Below are positions 1 to 11,512 of a DNA stretch of 64,000 nucleotides, piece by piece. How positions within the stretch are numbered: position 1 is the first letter of the stretch; each line of letters opens with the position of its first letter. Both the position numbers and the translations under genes were made by a program. The notes beneath the pieces are model-generated. The model was given only the letters and a program-made list of their open reading frames with translations, ran no database searches and was not told the DNA's origin. This DNA is from Mesodorylaimus sp. YZB2_4 (lineage: Eukaryota > Nematoda > Enoplea > Dorylaimida > Dorylaimidae): NCBI GenBank assembly GCA_030248295.1, contig JASANH010000220.1:744001-808000 (forward strand). The letters run 5' to 3'.

Positions 1-163
1 ATCCGCACAGTTTTAGTTTTTGGAAACCTCTCATCGCTGTTTCCAGATCTGGACTTCTCTGCATTATTCAATCGACTAGTCACACAAATTACAGACAGAC
101 ATGAACCACTAATCAGCAAAGTCACATCACGGCCCATCGCCCTTCGTCTAATCCCACGCGCTC

Positions 164-3100
164 TCATAGCCGCCTGATGCCATGCAGCATGGTTTGCAGC
201 TCGCTCAGCTTCATCTTGCCTCCGCCAGTCGCCATCAGCACCTCGCATCGCCGCTCGATGTCCTTCGCCTCGTCGTTCGCCATCAGGCGATCCTTGACCA
301 TTTGCTGCAATACTGTTCGCATCTTCGCACGATCGATGTACAGCGAGTCCAGCAGCTGGTCAACCTTCTGCAACAAGAGAAGACTCGAGTTAAAGATTGC
401 ACTCAGAGGCATGAGACATTAAACTAGCCTTTCCCAGTTGCCTGTCGTCCACGGTGCCCATTTGCGAGAGATTCTGTAGCACGCTCAACGCCTCCTTCTC
501 ACTCTTCAACGATTCCTTATACTTCTCCATCACCGACGGCTGCAGCACGCTCCTAAAAGGAAAAGGCGCTCACGAAACGAAAAACCATCTTTTCTCCTAA
601 CTTACCTGAACGAGACCTCCGACGCCTCCTGCATCAGGGTTTTCTGCGTCTTTTCGTCGTCAAAGTTCTTCACGTCGGCCAGTCGCGTTTGAACGAGGAT
701 GATTCGAGCCATTTCCACTTCCGGTGGTTGGATGCCCAGGGCTTGGTACCGATGCCACTCGATGCTGGCGGGTCCTGCTCGCATTCCGACTTCGCGAGTT
801 CGCGTTGTCGACGGCACGGGCCTATTGGCGAACGCTGGGTGCCCTTGCGGCAAGATCTGACATGGAACAGTCGAAAATTCTGCGCAGTGTCAAATCCAAG
901 AACGCCTACCTGGAAGCATCCCACAGTCTGAGCCTGGCGGGCCAATTCCTCGTGCTCCCTTTGGACTTGCGCAGCCTCGTTCACGACGTCCGTCGGGTCT
1001 TGCGGTGGTGTTTGACGAAACCGCTTCTGCAACTCGGCCTTCTGGTTCGGTGACAGTGCTCGCATTTGGCCGCACATCGTCTGAAATGAACCATGGGTAA
1101 AGTCTTTTTCACTCATGGACTTGCCGTCAGTCTTACCTCGAGGATCGCACGCAGCATCTCGGGCGTAATTTTAATTCCCCTAGCGAGGTCTTGGAAGATG
1201 TCGAGCAGCTGCTGCGGCGTCAGTTTCTTGCCCGTGGCTTCGGCGGCTGCCAACTCTTCGACGGCTCTCAGTTTTGCCGGGTCTGATTTCACCTAAAAAG
1301 GAGCCAATTCTTTAGTGAGAAGAGGCAGAAAACCAGGAAACTCACGTTCTCGTCGGCCCTCAGCTTGACGAGCTTCATTCGGTAGGCGTCTCGGTCCATT
1401 GGCGGCTGGGCTTCTTTGGCTGCGGCACTGGTTCCGTGCACTTGTCCGGCGTTCTGCAACGTCTCGGCCATCATTCGCTCGTAGCGATCTCGCAGGGCAG
1501 CATTCTGGTTGGCTGCGCGCATGGCCAGCATGAAGTTCGTGAGCAGCTCGAGGCAGGCCGCCGTCTCCTCTGGTTTCTGAAAGAAAGCGGCATTAGATTT
1601 AACTCAGAACCCGACAAGCCGAAGGGACTAACCCGCACATTGGCCGTGTTCAGGACACGAATCGCATCTGCTGGATTGATCGTTTCGGTACGCATCAGGT
1701 CTTGCAGGCCCTTTACCTCCTGCAGCTTCTGGCCTCCCATTCGCATTTGTCCGATCATCACCAGCAAGAGAAGCAGTCATCGACTGCAGGATCGAAAAAA
1801 TACAACGTTCACTCACCTCGAGAATGGCCTTCAACATTTCGGCCGTCAGTGGCACGCCGCGACCCAACGCCTCGAAGATTTCCAACAGATCTTGGGGGCT
1901 CAGCGTCCGTCCTGTCGCTTCGGCCTTTTCCAACTTGTCCAGAGCAGCCATCTGCGCCTCGTTCGCTCGCACCTGAAATCGGGCCCTATTCGAGGGCTAG
2001 GATTCACCTTCTACTGGTGGACTTACCGCCGGCGCCGCTCGCAACTTTCGTATCAGCACTCTTGTCGCCTTTGCATCCAAGGCAACCGCCGAAGCCATCC
2101 TGCCCGCTCGCACGTACTTCTGGCTCGTAGTGCGCACCAGTTCGGCCATGTGCCTTTGCACTCCGTCCTTCAGGTTCTGATCTTGCTTGGCTTTGAACAG
2201 GGCCAACCAAAAGTCTCGCGTCATCTCCAACATTGCGATCGCTTCATCGGGCTTCTAGAAAGGAAAGATCTTACGGGGTCCACACGAGGGGAGATGGTGT
2301 CACTTACTTCAAGGGTCGGCTGCGATCGACGAGCAGCAATCGTCCCGTCCGGATTTACGTCCACGTTCTCTTGGACTTGGTTCGCCACATCGAGCAGTGA
2401 CGCGTTTCCTTGAGCGCTCAGCTTCTTGTTTATTTCGTCCGCATCCTGCTTCATCAACTTCACAGCCGTCACGAGGTGCTGGAAGGAGAAGAGCCAGTTG
2501 GGTGGAAGGGAGGGAAGTACAGGACCTCGACTAACCTGGAAGATCGCCTTGATTTGTTCCGGGCTGAGCTCCATGTCGGTGGTCAGGTGCTGAAACACGT
2601 AGAACACGTCGGTTCCGTTCATCGGGCGCTTGTGAGCCGCAGCGGCGACGCATCTGATAGCATCTCGTTTGGCCGGGGCATTCTGGTACTGAAAGCGAAA
2701 CGGAACCTCAGGCCAGGGCCCGTGGTTATCCTTTACTAAGCCTATCGGTCCCCTCGCCTAATAGGTCTGACGAAGCTCACCTTCTGAGACACACGCTAAG
2801 CGCTTACCTTGCCGTGCAGGGCGTTCATGGACTGGGCGAACTGGGGCGTCTGGAACTCGTCTGGCTTGACCGGGTTGATCGGGGCCCCGCTGACCAGCTT
2901 GGCCGCCGTTTCGGGCGTGACGAAGTTATTGATCATTGCTCGCAAGACGACTCCTTCGGGCCGGTTCGGGTCGACCTTGTTCAACGCATCGACGATCTTG
3001 GCCAGGATGTTCAGCAGGACAAATTCTTCTTCGGGCTTTCGCACGTCGGGCGCGGGCATCTGAAACCGAACACTTTCTAAAAGGGGGGACCGAAGGCCCG

Positions 3101-3321
3101 GCAGGAGCGTAACTCACGTGCTCGATGAAGCTGGACTGGTCTTTCTCCAGATGCGAGGTCGTTGTGAATGCGGGGCCATGAAAGATCAGTTCGAGCGGGT
3201 CCACCTGCACCGGCAACGGAGGCGGTCGTAGACCAGCCGACGGAGATGGCGATGGCGACGGGGTAAGAGACTTCGACATGGGCTCGACGTATGCAACAGC
3301 TTGAGAGGGTTCGACCAACAC
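164..3321 (-). CDS. Unrecognised protein with three tandem copies of a three-exon module
   Basis: I do not recognise this protein. Thirteen exons join in frame: 3118-3321, 2808-3059, 2536-2688, 2308-2478, 2027-2254, 1817-1972, about 1633-1761, 1346-1576, 1137-1292, 910-1080, 606-856, 429-552 and 164-367, giving about 809 residues. The Met at 3279 (MSKSL) is an alternative start. Exons 2-4, 5-7 and 8-10 are three copies of one module with lengths 252/153/171, 228/156/129 and 231/156/171 nt, all phase 0. The first exon of copies 2 and 3 begins KP(D/E)E. The second carries AEATGR/KxLxPQ followed by LLxIF and a TxEMLxAILE end. The third begins xMxGQMR. The sequence is Lys/Glu/Ala-rich and probably helical; no signal peptide or membrane segment is visible. 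Two splice sites are odd: a GC donor after exon 12 and no AG at exon 7. It is divergent from RPB4. The gene structure is convincing; the function is unknown. Confidence 0.75.
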
Positions 3322-3989
3322 AACCGAACAGCTCGGAAACAGATCATGGAATGAGAATCCAGTTTCAGGGCTCGTGAAAAGTGGGGCAGTGTAACATTGG
3401 CTGCTTGGTCTGGTGCAGTGATGTAAACTTCCTCCCTACTTTACACCACTGCCTTATTGTGGCTGTGCGGATAGTAATAGTGGGATCGCGCTTTACATTC
3501 CCAGGGTAGCTGAGGCAGCCATAAATTTGCTGCACAAGCTCATCTTGCTAATTGCAGGGTAATTTTCATTTATGACTATGCCGAGCATACGGTGGTTGAA
3601 TATATTCAGTACAATGCGCCATCAGTCAGCTTTGATCTATTTGACTTTTGTCGTCGCAAAAGTAGTTGCCTTCGTTCGAAACCTAAAATCAAAGCTATTA
3701 ATAAGACTTTTCTCTTAAGCTTCTGGACGGATCAGTTTTTTTTCTACAGAGCTGTCTCGCCATGCCCTCCTTCATCCACATTCGAACTTGCGGAGTTTGT
3801 AGTAAGCAGCATTTTGCTTTAGCATCAAGTGCGCAAAAATGCTACAGTAGGCGCGTAAGACTATTCAAGACGAAAAACGAAACAGAAACGAGCGTAGTTG
3901 AAAATTGCAAAGATAGGTTCGAGGAAAGTTTTTGGATCTGTATTTTGGTATTTTCATTCATCTTTTTATCATTATCGATAAGGACAATT
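3322..3989. promoter_or_regulatory. Shared divergent 5' region between the module protein and RPB4
   Basis: This 668 bp stretch separates two genes transcribed away from each other, so it should hold both promoters. I found no clear TATA box or named motif. The part next to RPB4 is AT-rich. The arrangement is inferred from the flanking genes only. Confidence 0.4.
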
Positions 3990-5232
3990 ATGGCTGCGCC
4001 AATCGAAAACGAGGCGGCCGAAGACGCTTCTGAATTGAAATTTCCGAAAGGTACGCAGGCTGCTCTACTTTAGGCCCTTTGATAGTATACCTAATGTCGG
4101 AAGACGGAAATTTTCAAGTTTTGATTTGATTACTGAGAATGTGTAGGATGTGTGTTGCATATCAATTCGGGCAGAGTACTAATTCCGACCTCGGACTATG
4201 GCAAATCTCTCTGTGACCTTCCTCACCAGTCTTACAGTGTAAATTTCGGGCCTGCAGACGGCGGCCAAGTAAAGAACCCCGTTTTGTGAATAAGCTGCAA
4301 GAATTATGTCTGAGGAAACGTTTTAATCGCGAAATTACAGATCAAAATCTTTTCTTAATCGATCAAGATCAAGTCTTCCGATTTCATTAATCTAGCTAAA
4401 GGTTCGCAAGGATTTCTAAAAAAGATCTCCAAATAATGGCGTTACGTGCAAGTGCACCTTCTGCTTGGCCCAGCTGTGCCGAACTGCCCTCCCTCCGCCT
4501 GCGATACTAACTTTCCAGTCTGTTGGTTCCCCCGCCTCACTTGTCAGTTCTGCTTGTTATTTCTGCAGTTAAACATCTTTGGGGGAAAAGAAAAGGGGAA
4601 GGCGAATGCGCGAAATGCTATGTGGCATTAGTGTCTCCTCAATTGCCAGATAGGTTTTATCTTCTACTGTTAGACCTGTCCTTCCTCTCCTTCAGGCCCT
4701 AACTACTTCGGCCAAAGGAATCAGACATACACCACTTGTACCACTGTAGACTTTATTGGGCTCTGTAGACTGCAGTTGATGCAAATATTTTTCGTTTTTC
4801 TGCTCTCCATTGTTATGATTTTAGAATTCGAAAGTGCCGAAACACTTTTGATCTCCGAAGTCTATCTTTTATTGGAACATCGGAAGCAGCAGTCCGAGCA
4901 ACAAGAAGAATTGACTGAAATGTCGGACGTTTTCGTGAAAACATTGAACTATACGCAGCGAATGGCTAAATTTAAGAATAAAGAAACTATTCGAGCTGTT
5001 CGTCAGTGAGGAAATTATAATTTCTTGCCTCTTCACAGCGATAAAATTCTTTTGATTCAGGTTGCTTAGTAGCAAGAATATGCACAAATTCGAAATCGCG
5101 CAACTGGGTAATTTATGTCCAGAAAACGCGGAAGAAGCTAAAGGTTTGATTCCAAGTTTAGAAAATAAGATGGACGACGATGAAGTTGAAGATCTCTTGA
5201 AAGATTTGCATACAAAAAAGAGTTTTCAATGA
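3990..5232 (+). CDS. POLR2D: DNA-directed RNA polymerase II subunit RPB4
   Basis: Three exons, 3990-4050, 4825-5005 and 5061-5232, join in phase to a 137-residue protein, close to the usual length of animal RPB4. The product reads [19 protein letters not shown], then an [16 protein letters not shown] block, [44 protein letters not shown], and ends KKSFQ. This order of conserved blocks is that of RPB4, which forms the stalk of RNA polymerase II with RPB7 in the nucleus. The first exon contributes only the N-terminal leader and splits a Glu codon. The next gene on the same strand starts 145 bp after the stop codon. Identification is by family knowledge and is strong. Confidence 0.95.
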
Positions 5233-5377
5233 GATTTTGTCGATGTTTATATTCGCTGCAGTAAAATTGTTTTGTACTTTGTTCTCGGTTTTCTGACAAA
5301 TCGGGTCTGTCAGCCCACTATTTAACTTTGCCTTGGAAGCCACCTGTGGTCTTTTAGCCGAATAAGCTTGCTTTCAG

Positions 5378-8300
5378 ATGGACTCGAACGTTTCTTCTGG
5401 ATTGTATAATCCAGTTGGCGAAGACGAACCCGTTCCACCACCGACACCAACCGTTGCCAGCAATGCGAGTCGTGTTCAAGATGGACGAGATACACCTGTA
5501 CCATCGGCACCTCAGCATACAGAAACTCGGTTGGGTTTGGCTGCACGTCGAGCGGCTCAATTGCCGAAGTTACGCGATTTGACGAGGAAGAATCGACAAG
5601 AATCTTTAGACGTAAGTATTGCATTGTGCTTCTGTACTCTCGTTGTACCTTTGAATTTTATAGGATCCCACCAGCAACGAACCAGACCTAGATTTTCAAT
5701 ACGGCGATTCGGACTCGTTCGTTCAAGAATTGGCCGAATTGTATTCATATTCTGAACGAGACGAATTTATCGAGAATCATCGTAGCTTCCTCGCTTATGC
5801 TGAACGACGTTCGATTTCGAATTGGGTTTCCATGTCTGCTAAGGTCAAGACCAGCGTTATTTTGAGTTTATTGGATGAACTCGAGTTGTCTGATCCCGAT
5901 AGACGACGCAATGCGTTGCAAGTGAGTGCCTTGAATTTCTGTGTTAAGCGGCGTCCGATCAATTGTGCCCTTTTTAGGTAATGGCCTACTTGCTGCAAGG
6001 CAATTTCATGGACGTCGTATTGTCGCAAGGTGACGGAGGAAACAGTAAGCTCGAGGACAGCGCCAAGAAAACACACGGTTCGCAAACGAACAGTGGCGGC
6101 AATCAGAAAGAACAGGCGGAGGAATCGTGCCAAGATAATTTGGGCGAGGCACAGAGCGAGGAAGCGCTGCTACTGGGGCACCTCGTCGAGAATGCTTTTC
6201 TGCTGTACGAATTGGGTGCGTGGTCGGCTTTGTGCATGATTCTGGCTCTGGAATTGGAGAATTTACCGAATGCTTCGAAAATGACGGGTAAGTAGGTGGG
6301 GCGGTCTTTTTTTGGCTTTAAGACGTTGTGTGTTGGGGCCCAAAATTTTTTAGTGTATCAACATATCGTCTTTTAGATTCGAACGCTCGGAGAGCCAGTC
6401 TGACATCTGCGGACTGTCGAATGCTTCGTTTGGTACTGTCATGTCTGTTCACAATCTTGGAAGTGATTCGGCGATTTGGCGACGACAGGGACGATCAGAA
6501 TGAGGCGGTAGCGGACAATGCAGACGGCAGTCAACGTCAGAATTGTCTTCGCATTTCTCGAATGGGATGTGTTTCGAGGTTGACACCAGTCGAGCGAGCA
6601 CGACGTAGCCGACTGAAAGAATCGTTGATAGCGGAATTAGGGCAACCAATCAGTGGGCCCGATCAAACATTGCCAATATTGCTGTTTGAGATGACTACCA
6701 AATGCTGCTCTGGTTCGGCCCCACATTATCCAATGAGGAAAACATTGATGCTTCTTTGGAAGACGGTACTGACCTGGCTCGGAGGTTGGGACGCTTTGAA
6801 GGTGAAACTAACCCTGAATTTGCTCTGTTCTGTATACTACAGTGATGTTTTAGGAATCGAAGAACGAAGCGAGACGTAAAGCTGGTTTGTCACCGTGCGA
6901 AGACACGTTGACCGTAGCGTCGATGATGCAAGCTGCGCCACCGCCGCTGTTGCCATTGTATCTGGGTGGCGGAAGTTCGATCGGAATGAACGATGGCGAG
7001 TCGAGTCACGAAATGGGAAGCAGCGGCATGACTCGTCGACCGCCATTGGCCAAGCGGCAGCTGGCTTGTGCTCCGATGGATGGTGATGATATGCTGGACG
7101 GTAAGCTGGTCAGTTATGTGTGTCCTTGAAATTCTCCTCGGGATACCTATTGGTTAGAACCATCAGTTGGGCACGGCCGTGGTGGTGCAGCGATTCGGCA
7201 TTCGTCTCTCCGTATCAGTCCAGCGAGTGGCTAAACTGGTCCCGGGTTCGATCCCCGGTGACGGAGGTCGGTTTGCGAACCATAAACCCTCGCTGACCTT
7301 GCACGCCAGGCCGTGGGTGACTCACTCCGAGTGGAGAGACGGAAGCCAAACGAGTAGACATTCTCTGCTATAGAACTCCGACAAGGTTCACAGCTCGCCC
7401 GCTATCGTCCGAGGAAGTCGGTGTCCTGTCCAGGATGCCCTCGTGTGGAGGTGCTCCTAGTGGAGATGCAGAGGGACGCTTTTGCGTGCTGGTCACCTCA
7501 TGGCTCGTGACTGCTGGCCGGATATAGGCAAAACGAATTGAAAGTCCTGTGGGAGAAATGAAAGGCATGGGGGAACCCAGAAAATTTTTTAAATACTGTA
7601 AATCTTTAGCTGGACAATCTATTTGAGACCGGCATCGACCGATCCGACTGTTGGATTAGCCAGTTCAGTTATCAGGGGGATGATAGTGTGGGGGCACCGT
7701 AATGTGAAAGTCCAATTTTTTTTCCTAAACCAGGGTCGTGCCATGTCATACTTTATCCATAGACGAGCATTACATACAGCGCACTCATAGGCTAGGGAAC
7801 ACATTTTTTACCATCATTTTTTATTTAAGCGGGAATCGAACCCTGGAACGCTAGTGCGCGCCCAGCGTGAGAGGCAGACGCCTTAACTGCTAGGCCACGA
7901 CCTGGGACTTGGATTGCTGGATATAGGCGCTTGTTAATTCTTTTGTCTCCTGTCCTTTGGAGTAACGCGATATACAGTGACAGCGAGGAAACAGTGCAGG
8001 TTGGCGAAGACGTGGTGCGTGAAACGGCATCGTAGTTTAATATTTTATTTTTTGGATCAGAATCCAGGTTTAGGGTTTGATCGGTCGACGCTGGATTTGA
8101 GGGGTGACTTCAGAATTAGATTGTATCCAATGTCCATACTAGAACCTCTCTTCATAGCTTTCTGGTCAGCTTGATTTCTCTTGCTAATCTGTGATTAGAA
8201 AATTTGTCTAGTTCACTGGTATATGTGATATGAATTGCAGCCTTGGGTCGCTCGCGCACACCACATATTCCTGAGGGTAACACTGGTTAGCCTGGGGAGA

Positions 8301-10978
8301 ATGTCCGCGAAGAAAGTGCAGCAGTAGCTGTTAGATGGAATTCCACTGCCTGCTCAGTAGCAGTTTAGAATGGAATATCTCTGTCAGTGTGTCGCCTTGT
8401 ACGCCCCCTGAAGACTGTACATGTACTTTGTTTTAAGAGGATGATGTGGCCAATGCAAATGGAAACGCGGCGACAACGGAGACTCCTGATGCCAGTTCGA
8501 CGCAAACTGGCGATCAGCCTGGCGCCACTTCGACGAGTACATCGGATGCGGGCAACTCGGCAGAAGCAAATGGTACTCCGATGCCGTCTCGAGCTCAAAG
8601 CCCCGACCCGAATGTTCAAGCTGCGAGTTTGACCACGAACACCGTGCCACCGAAATGCTTACCATGGACGCCGAAAATACGTCGCAAAGATATCGAGCAA
8701 TTCTTGGAACGCGAACGGTACAAGTTTTTTGGATTCCAATTGCCCCAAGATGGCACAACGACGGCCGGTCTACCCGCTCCGATATCAGAAAGTCTGGAAA
8801 CGTTGAAGCGGCACATTTACGTTTCCTTGTCCGAGATTCAAATTAATCGAGAAGAAGCTTTATCGAAATACGTTTTCTCGCAAGGCGCCCAAGAACCGGA
8901 AGTGGCCGAAACACCAGCCGAAGAACTCTATCGATTGATGCTGCCTCAAATCCCGCAGTATATTATCGGTTTATTGAAGATTTTATTGGCCGCAGCGCCC
9001 ACGTCGAAAGCCAAGACCGATGCTATCAATTTGATGGCCGAAGTGGTTCCGCCGAATGGTGGACTAGACGGCGTGGTGAACACGGCGGCGAAGGAGCAAA
9101 CTGATCATGGGCTGATAACGACGGTCGATATAAATCGTCATAAGGAAATTTTGGTCAAATCGATTTCAGCATTATTGCTGCTGTTATTGAAGCATTTCAA
9201 GTTGAATCACGTTTATCAATTCGAATACGTCAGTCAACATTTGGTATTCGCCAATTGCATCCCGCTGATTTTGAAGTTTTTTGATCAGAATATTTTACAA
9301 TACGTTCAAAAAGCCAACGAATTGAAACAATTAAATTTTCCTTATTGCGTAATTGAATACGCCAAATTAGAACGGGAGGCATCGCCGCCGGACAACGCCA
9401 ACGAAGCGAATACAATAGCCAAGTCGAGTACGATGATTGCGTGCGGGGCTGATTTCATTTTGGGCACGTCATCGATTGGTTGCTATCAGCAACAACAATC
9501 GCAGACGGAATATATGTGGAGGAATCTATTCTCGGCCGTTAATTTATTACGTATTTTAAATAAGCTGACAAAATGGAAACACGCCCGTACTATGATGTTG
9601 GTCGTTTTCAAATCGGCGCCCGTACTCAAACGAAGTTTACGAGTCAAGCATATTTTACTCCAGTTGTACGCCTTGAAACTGTTGAAGATGCAGGCCAAAT
9701 ATTTGGGTAGGCAATGGCGGAAGACGAATATGGAACTGATGTCGGCGATTTATAGCAAAGTTCGGCATAGGTAAGTCGCGACAGGTGCTAGTGTGGGCTA
9801 GGATGAGATGCGGGAGGCATCAGGAACTGGTTCAAACATGGATGCTGGGAAAGTTGGAATGTATGGGATGGGATGTAACAGTTCGAAGAAATAAGGTGTG
9901 TTGATCGGTGGAATTGGAAATTTAGTTTCACTACAAGAGCCAAAAAGTTACATGTGATTTTGATGGTCTTTATTCTAGATTGAACGATGACTGGGCGTAT
10001 GGAAATGAAACGCAGGCAAAGCCGTGGGACTTCCAATCCGAGGAGGCTGCATTGCGCAACGCTGTCGAGAAGTTCAATATGCGACGTTACGGCAACTCGT
10101 TGTCGTTAGCCATTGATGGTAAGCTTGGGGTGGAATGGTGCTGTACGTGTGGTGTACCCATATGTATAGTTTGGTAGCAAGGGGCTGGGCTCGATTTGGA
10201 TCTGACTTCCTGGCAATTGACGAAACTCGAAAAATCCTCCCTGGGTAAATTTTTCCAAAAATTCTGGGCTAGGGGACCTACTTATACTTAGTATGTCTTG
10301 CAGAATATGAGCATCTTTTGATGTACCGGGTTTTTAAAGCGTGGCTGCAAAGTCCCGCACACCCTGGCCCGCCTACTCGTACGTGCCAGGCGGCCCATAA
10401 CCTGCTTTATTTGATCTTCCATGGGTCACTAAGCGAGCGAAGAGTCTGACTAGGGTGGATACAACTTTCATGCCCATGCAGAGCCTGGCACTCTCGCTGA
10501 CCTTGCGTGCAATGATTGAGAGAACCCACATGGTGCTACATTGAGATGCTCCGAGTGGGAAAACTGAACCCAAATGAGCAGATAGCCCAGTCCAGAAAGT
10601 TAGGCTAGTATCTTGCCCGGCAGAGTTGTCTTGCCAAAATTGCTGCCCTTGAAAAGGCGGACACAAGACCCTGTTCTCTTTGCAGGTGACCTGGCCTCTG
10701 GTCTTGGCCAACCTGTCCAGCAAAATCGCTACCGTTGCGGCAGTCCGTTGGGCAGCAATGGTAGTCAGAACGAAAGCGATGGGCACGGCGAACGCGACCC
10801 GTTCGTGTTCGACGTCAAGGATCCCGAGTACCAGCCGTTCGACAACTACGTGGTCTCCGTGCTGGGCGTCAAGTACGAACTGACTGATCAGTTTAAGTTC
10901 AATTGCGAGCGTTGGGTCGAGAGAGAAGTCCTCAAGGCCAAGATCGATTGGGATCAACTCCTCAAACGCAATGTGTAG
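5378..10978 (+). CDS. STRIP1: Striatin-interacting protein (STRIP/FAM40 family)
   Basis: Eight exons keep frame throughout: 5378-5611, 5664-5921, 5978-6287, 6377-6801, 6854-7100, 8438-9770, 9979-10118 and 10686-10978, about 1079 residues. Vertebrate STRIPs are shorter (about 840); the extra length is low-complexity linker, for instance in exons 3, 5 and the start of 6. The N-terminal N1221-type region includes FVQELAELYSYSERDEF. The C-terminal DUF3402-type region includes the near-diagnostic blocks YMWRNLFSAVNLLRILNKL, VVFKSAPVLKRSL, KYLGRQWRKTNM and DDWAYGN followed by PWDFQ. STRIP is the scaffold of the STRIPAK phosphatase-kinase complex (striatin, PP2A, GCKIII kinases), acting in Hippo signalling, cytoskeleton and cell junctions. 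The start Met directly follows a pyrimidine-rich TTTCAG. Introns 5 and 7 carry SINE sequence. Confidence 0.93.
7163..7596 (+). mobile_element. tRNA-derived SINE (family A) in STRIP intron 5
   Basis: The head resembles a tRNA: GTGGTGCAGCGATTCGG (box A-like) followed about 65 bp on by GGTTCGATCCCCGG (box B). The body continues with ACGGAGGTCGGTTTGCGA and GAGAGACGGAAGCCA blocks, both found again near 27.9 kb and, inverted, near 60.0 kb. The end reads AAAATTTTTTAAAT, which is also the end of the 28.1 kb copy. No target duplication was found here. Confidence 0.75.
7820..7905 (-). repeat. tRNA-like sequence, probably tRNA-derived repeat or tRNA pseudogene
   Basis: Read on the minus strand this has GTGGCCTAGCAGTTAAGGCG, like the D-arm of a long-variable-arm tRNA (Ser/Leu type), and GGGTTCGATTCCCGC, like a T-arm. 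The anticodon stem does not pair by eye, so I do not call a functional tRNA. Confidence 0.4.
10340..10640 (+). mobile_element. Old diverged family A SINE fragment in STRIP intron 7
   Basis: Blocks such as CTCGCTGACCTTGC and TGCTCCGAGTGG followed by an A-rich ACTGAACCCAAATGAG match in order the body of the 7.2 kb SINE, with many substitutions. The tRNA-like head is not recognisable. Confidence 0.5.
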
Positions 10979-11344
10979 CTAGGATGCTTGTGCAATGCTT
11001 TTTATCATTAGTTCCTTATATGGACTTTTATTTATTTCCTTTATCCTGCCCTTTCTACAATTTACCTATTGCGTCCTTCGTCGTTTTGATATTTCTGCGT
11101 CTTTCCGTTTTCGTTCGAACTGTGGAGTCTTACAGTAAGGTGAAACCAATAAATTTAAAAACTGAAAACAGTCTGTGGCCGTCAACTAAAGTAAAAAAAG
11201 GAGCAAAACGAGATACTTTGTACCTTGAGCAAAACAAACTTTCTTGCTGCAAATTGAGATCATATGTCATTCAGTCTATTTTGGTGAAAGATTGTCAAGT
11301 CGACAAAATAGCCGAAACTGAACTCAAATTTACCGCCTTCGCGT

Positions 11345-11385
11345 CCCGACCAATGGCAGCAGTCACGTGACCACAATTAATTTGG
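11345..11385 (+). promoter_or_regulatory. Y-box gene proximal promoter with CCAAT and E-box
   Basis: A CCAAT box at 11350-11354 and a CACGTG palindrome at 11364-11369 lie about 150 bp upstream of the Y-box start codon. Both are kept in the other arm of the inverted repeat, so each copy should have its own promoter. Confidence 0.5.
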
Positions 11386-11512
11386 TTATCTCACTTTTAA
11401 GCCCGGGCTAGTTTCATCGAGTGCACGGGCGGTCGCTCGGTTGCTTTCGTGGAAAGTGGTCTGTTTTCTCTTTTTCTCGAAAATCAAAACAAAATACGCG
11501 CAAACGAAGGCC

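Noticed and set aside
7820..7905. Functional tRNA gene
   Set aside because: D- and T-arm-like sequences are present, but the anticodon stem does not pair; more likely a tRNA-derived repeat.
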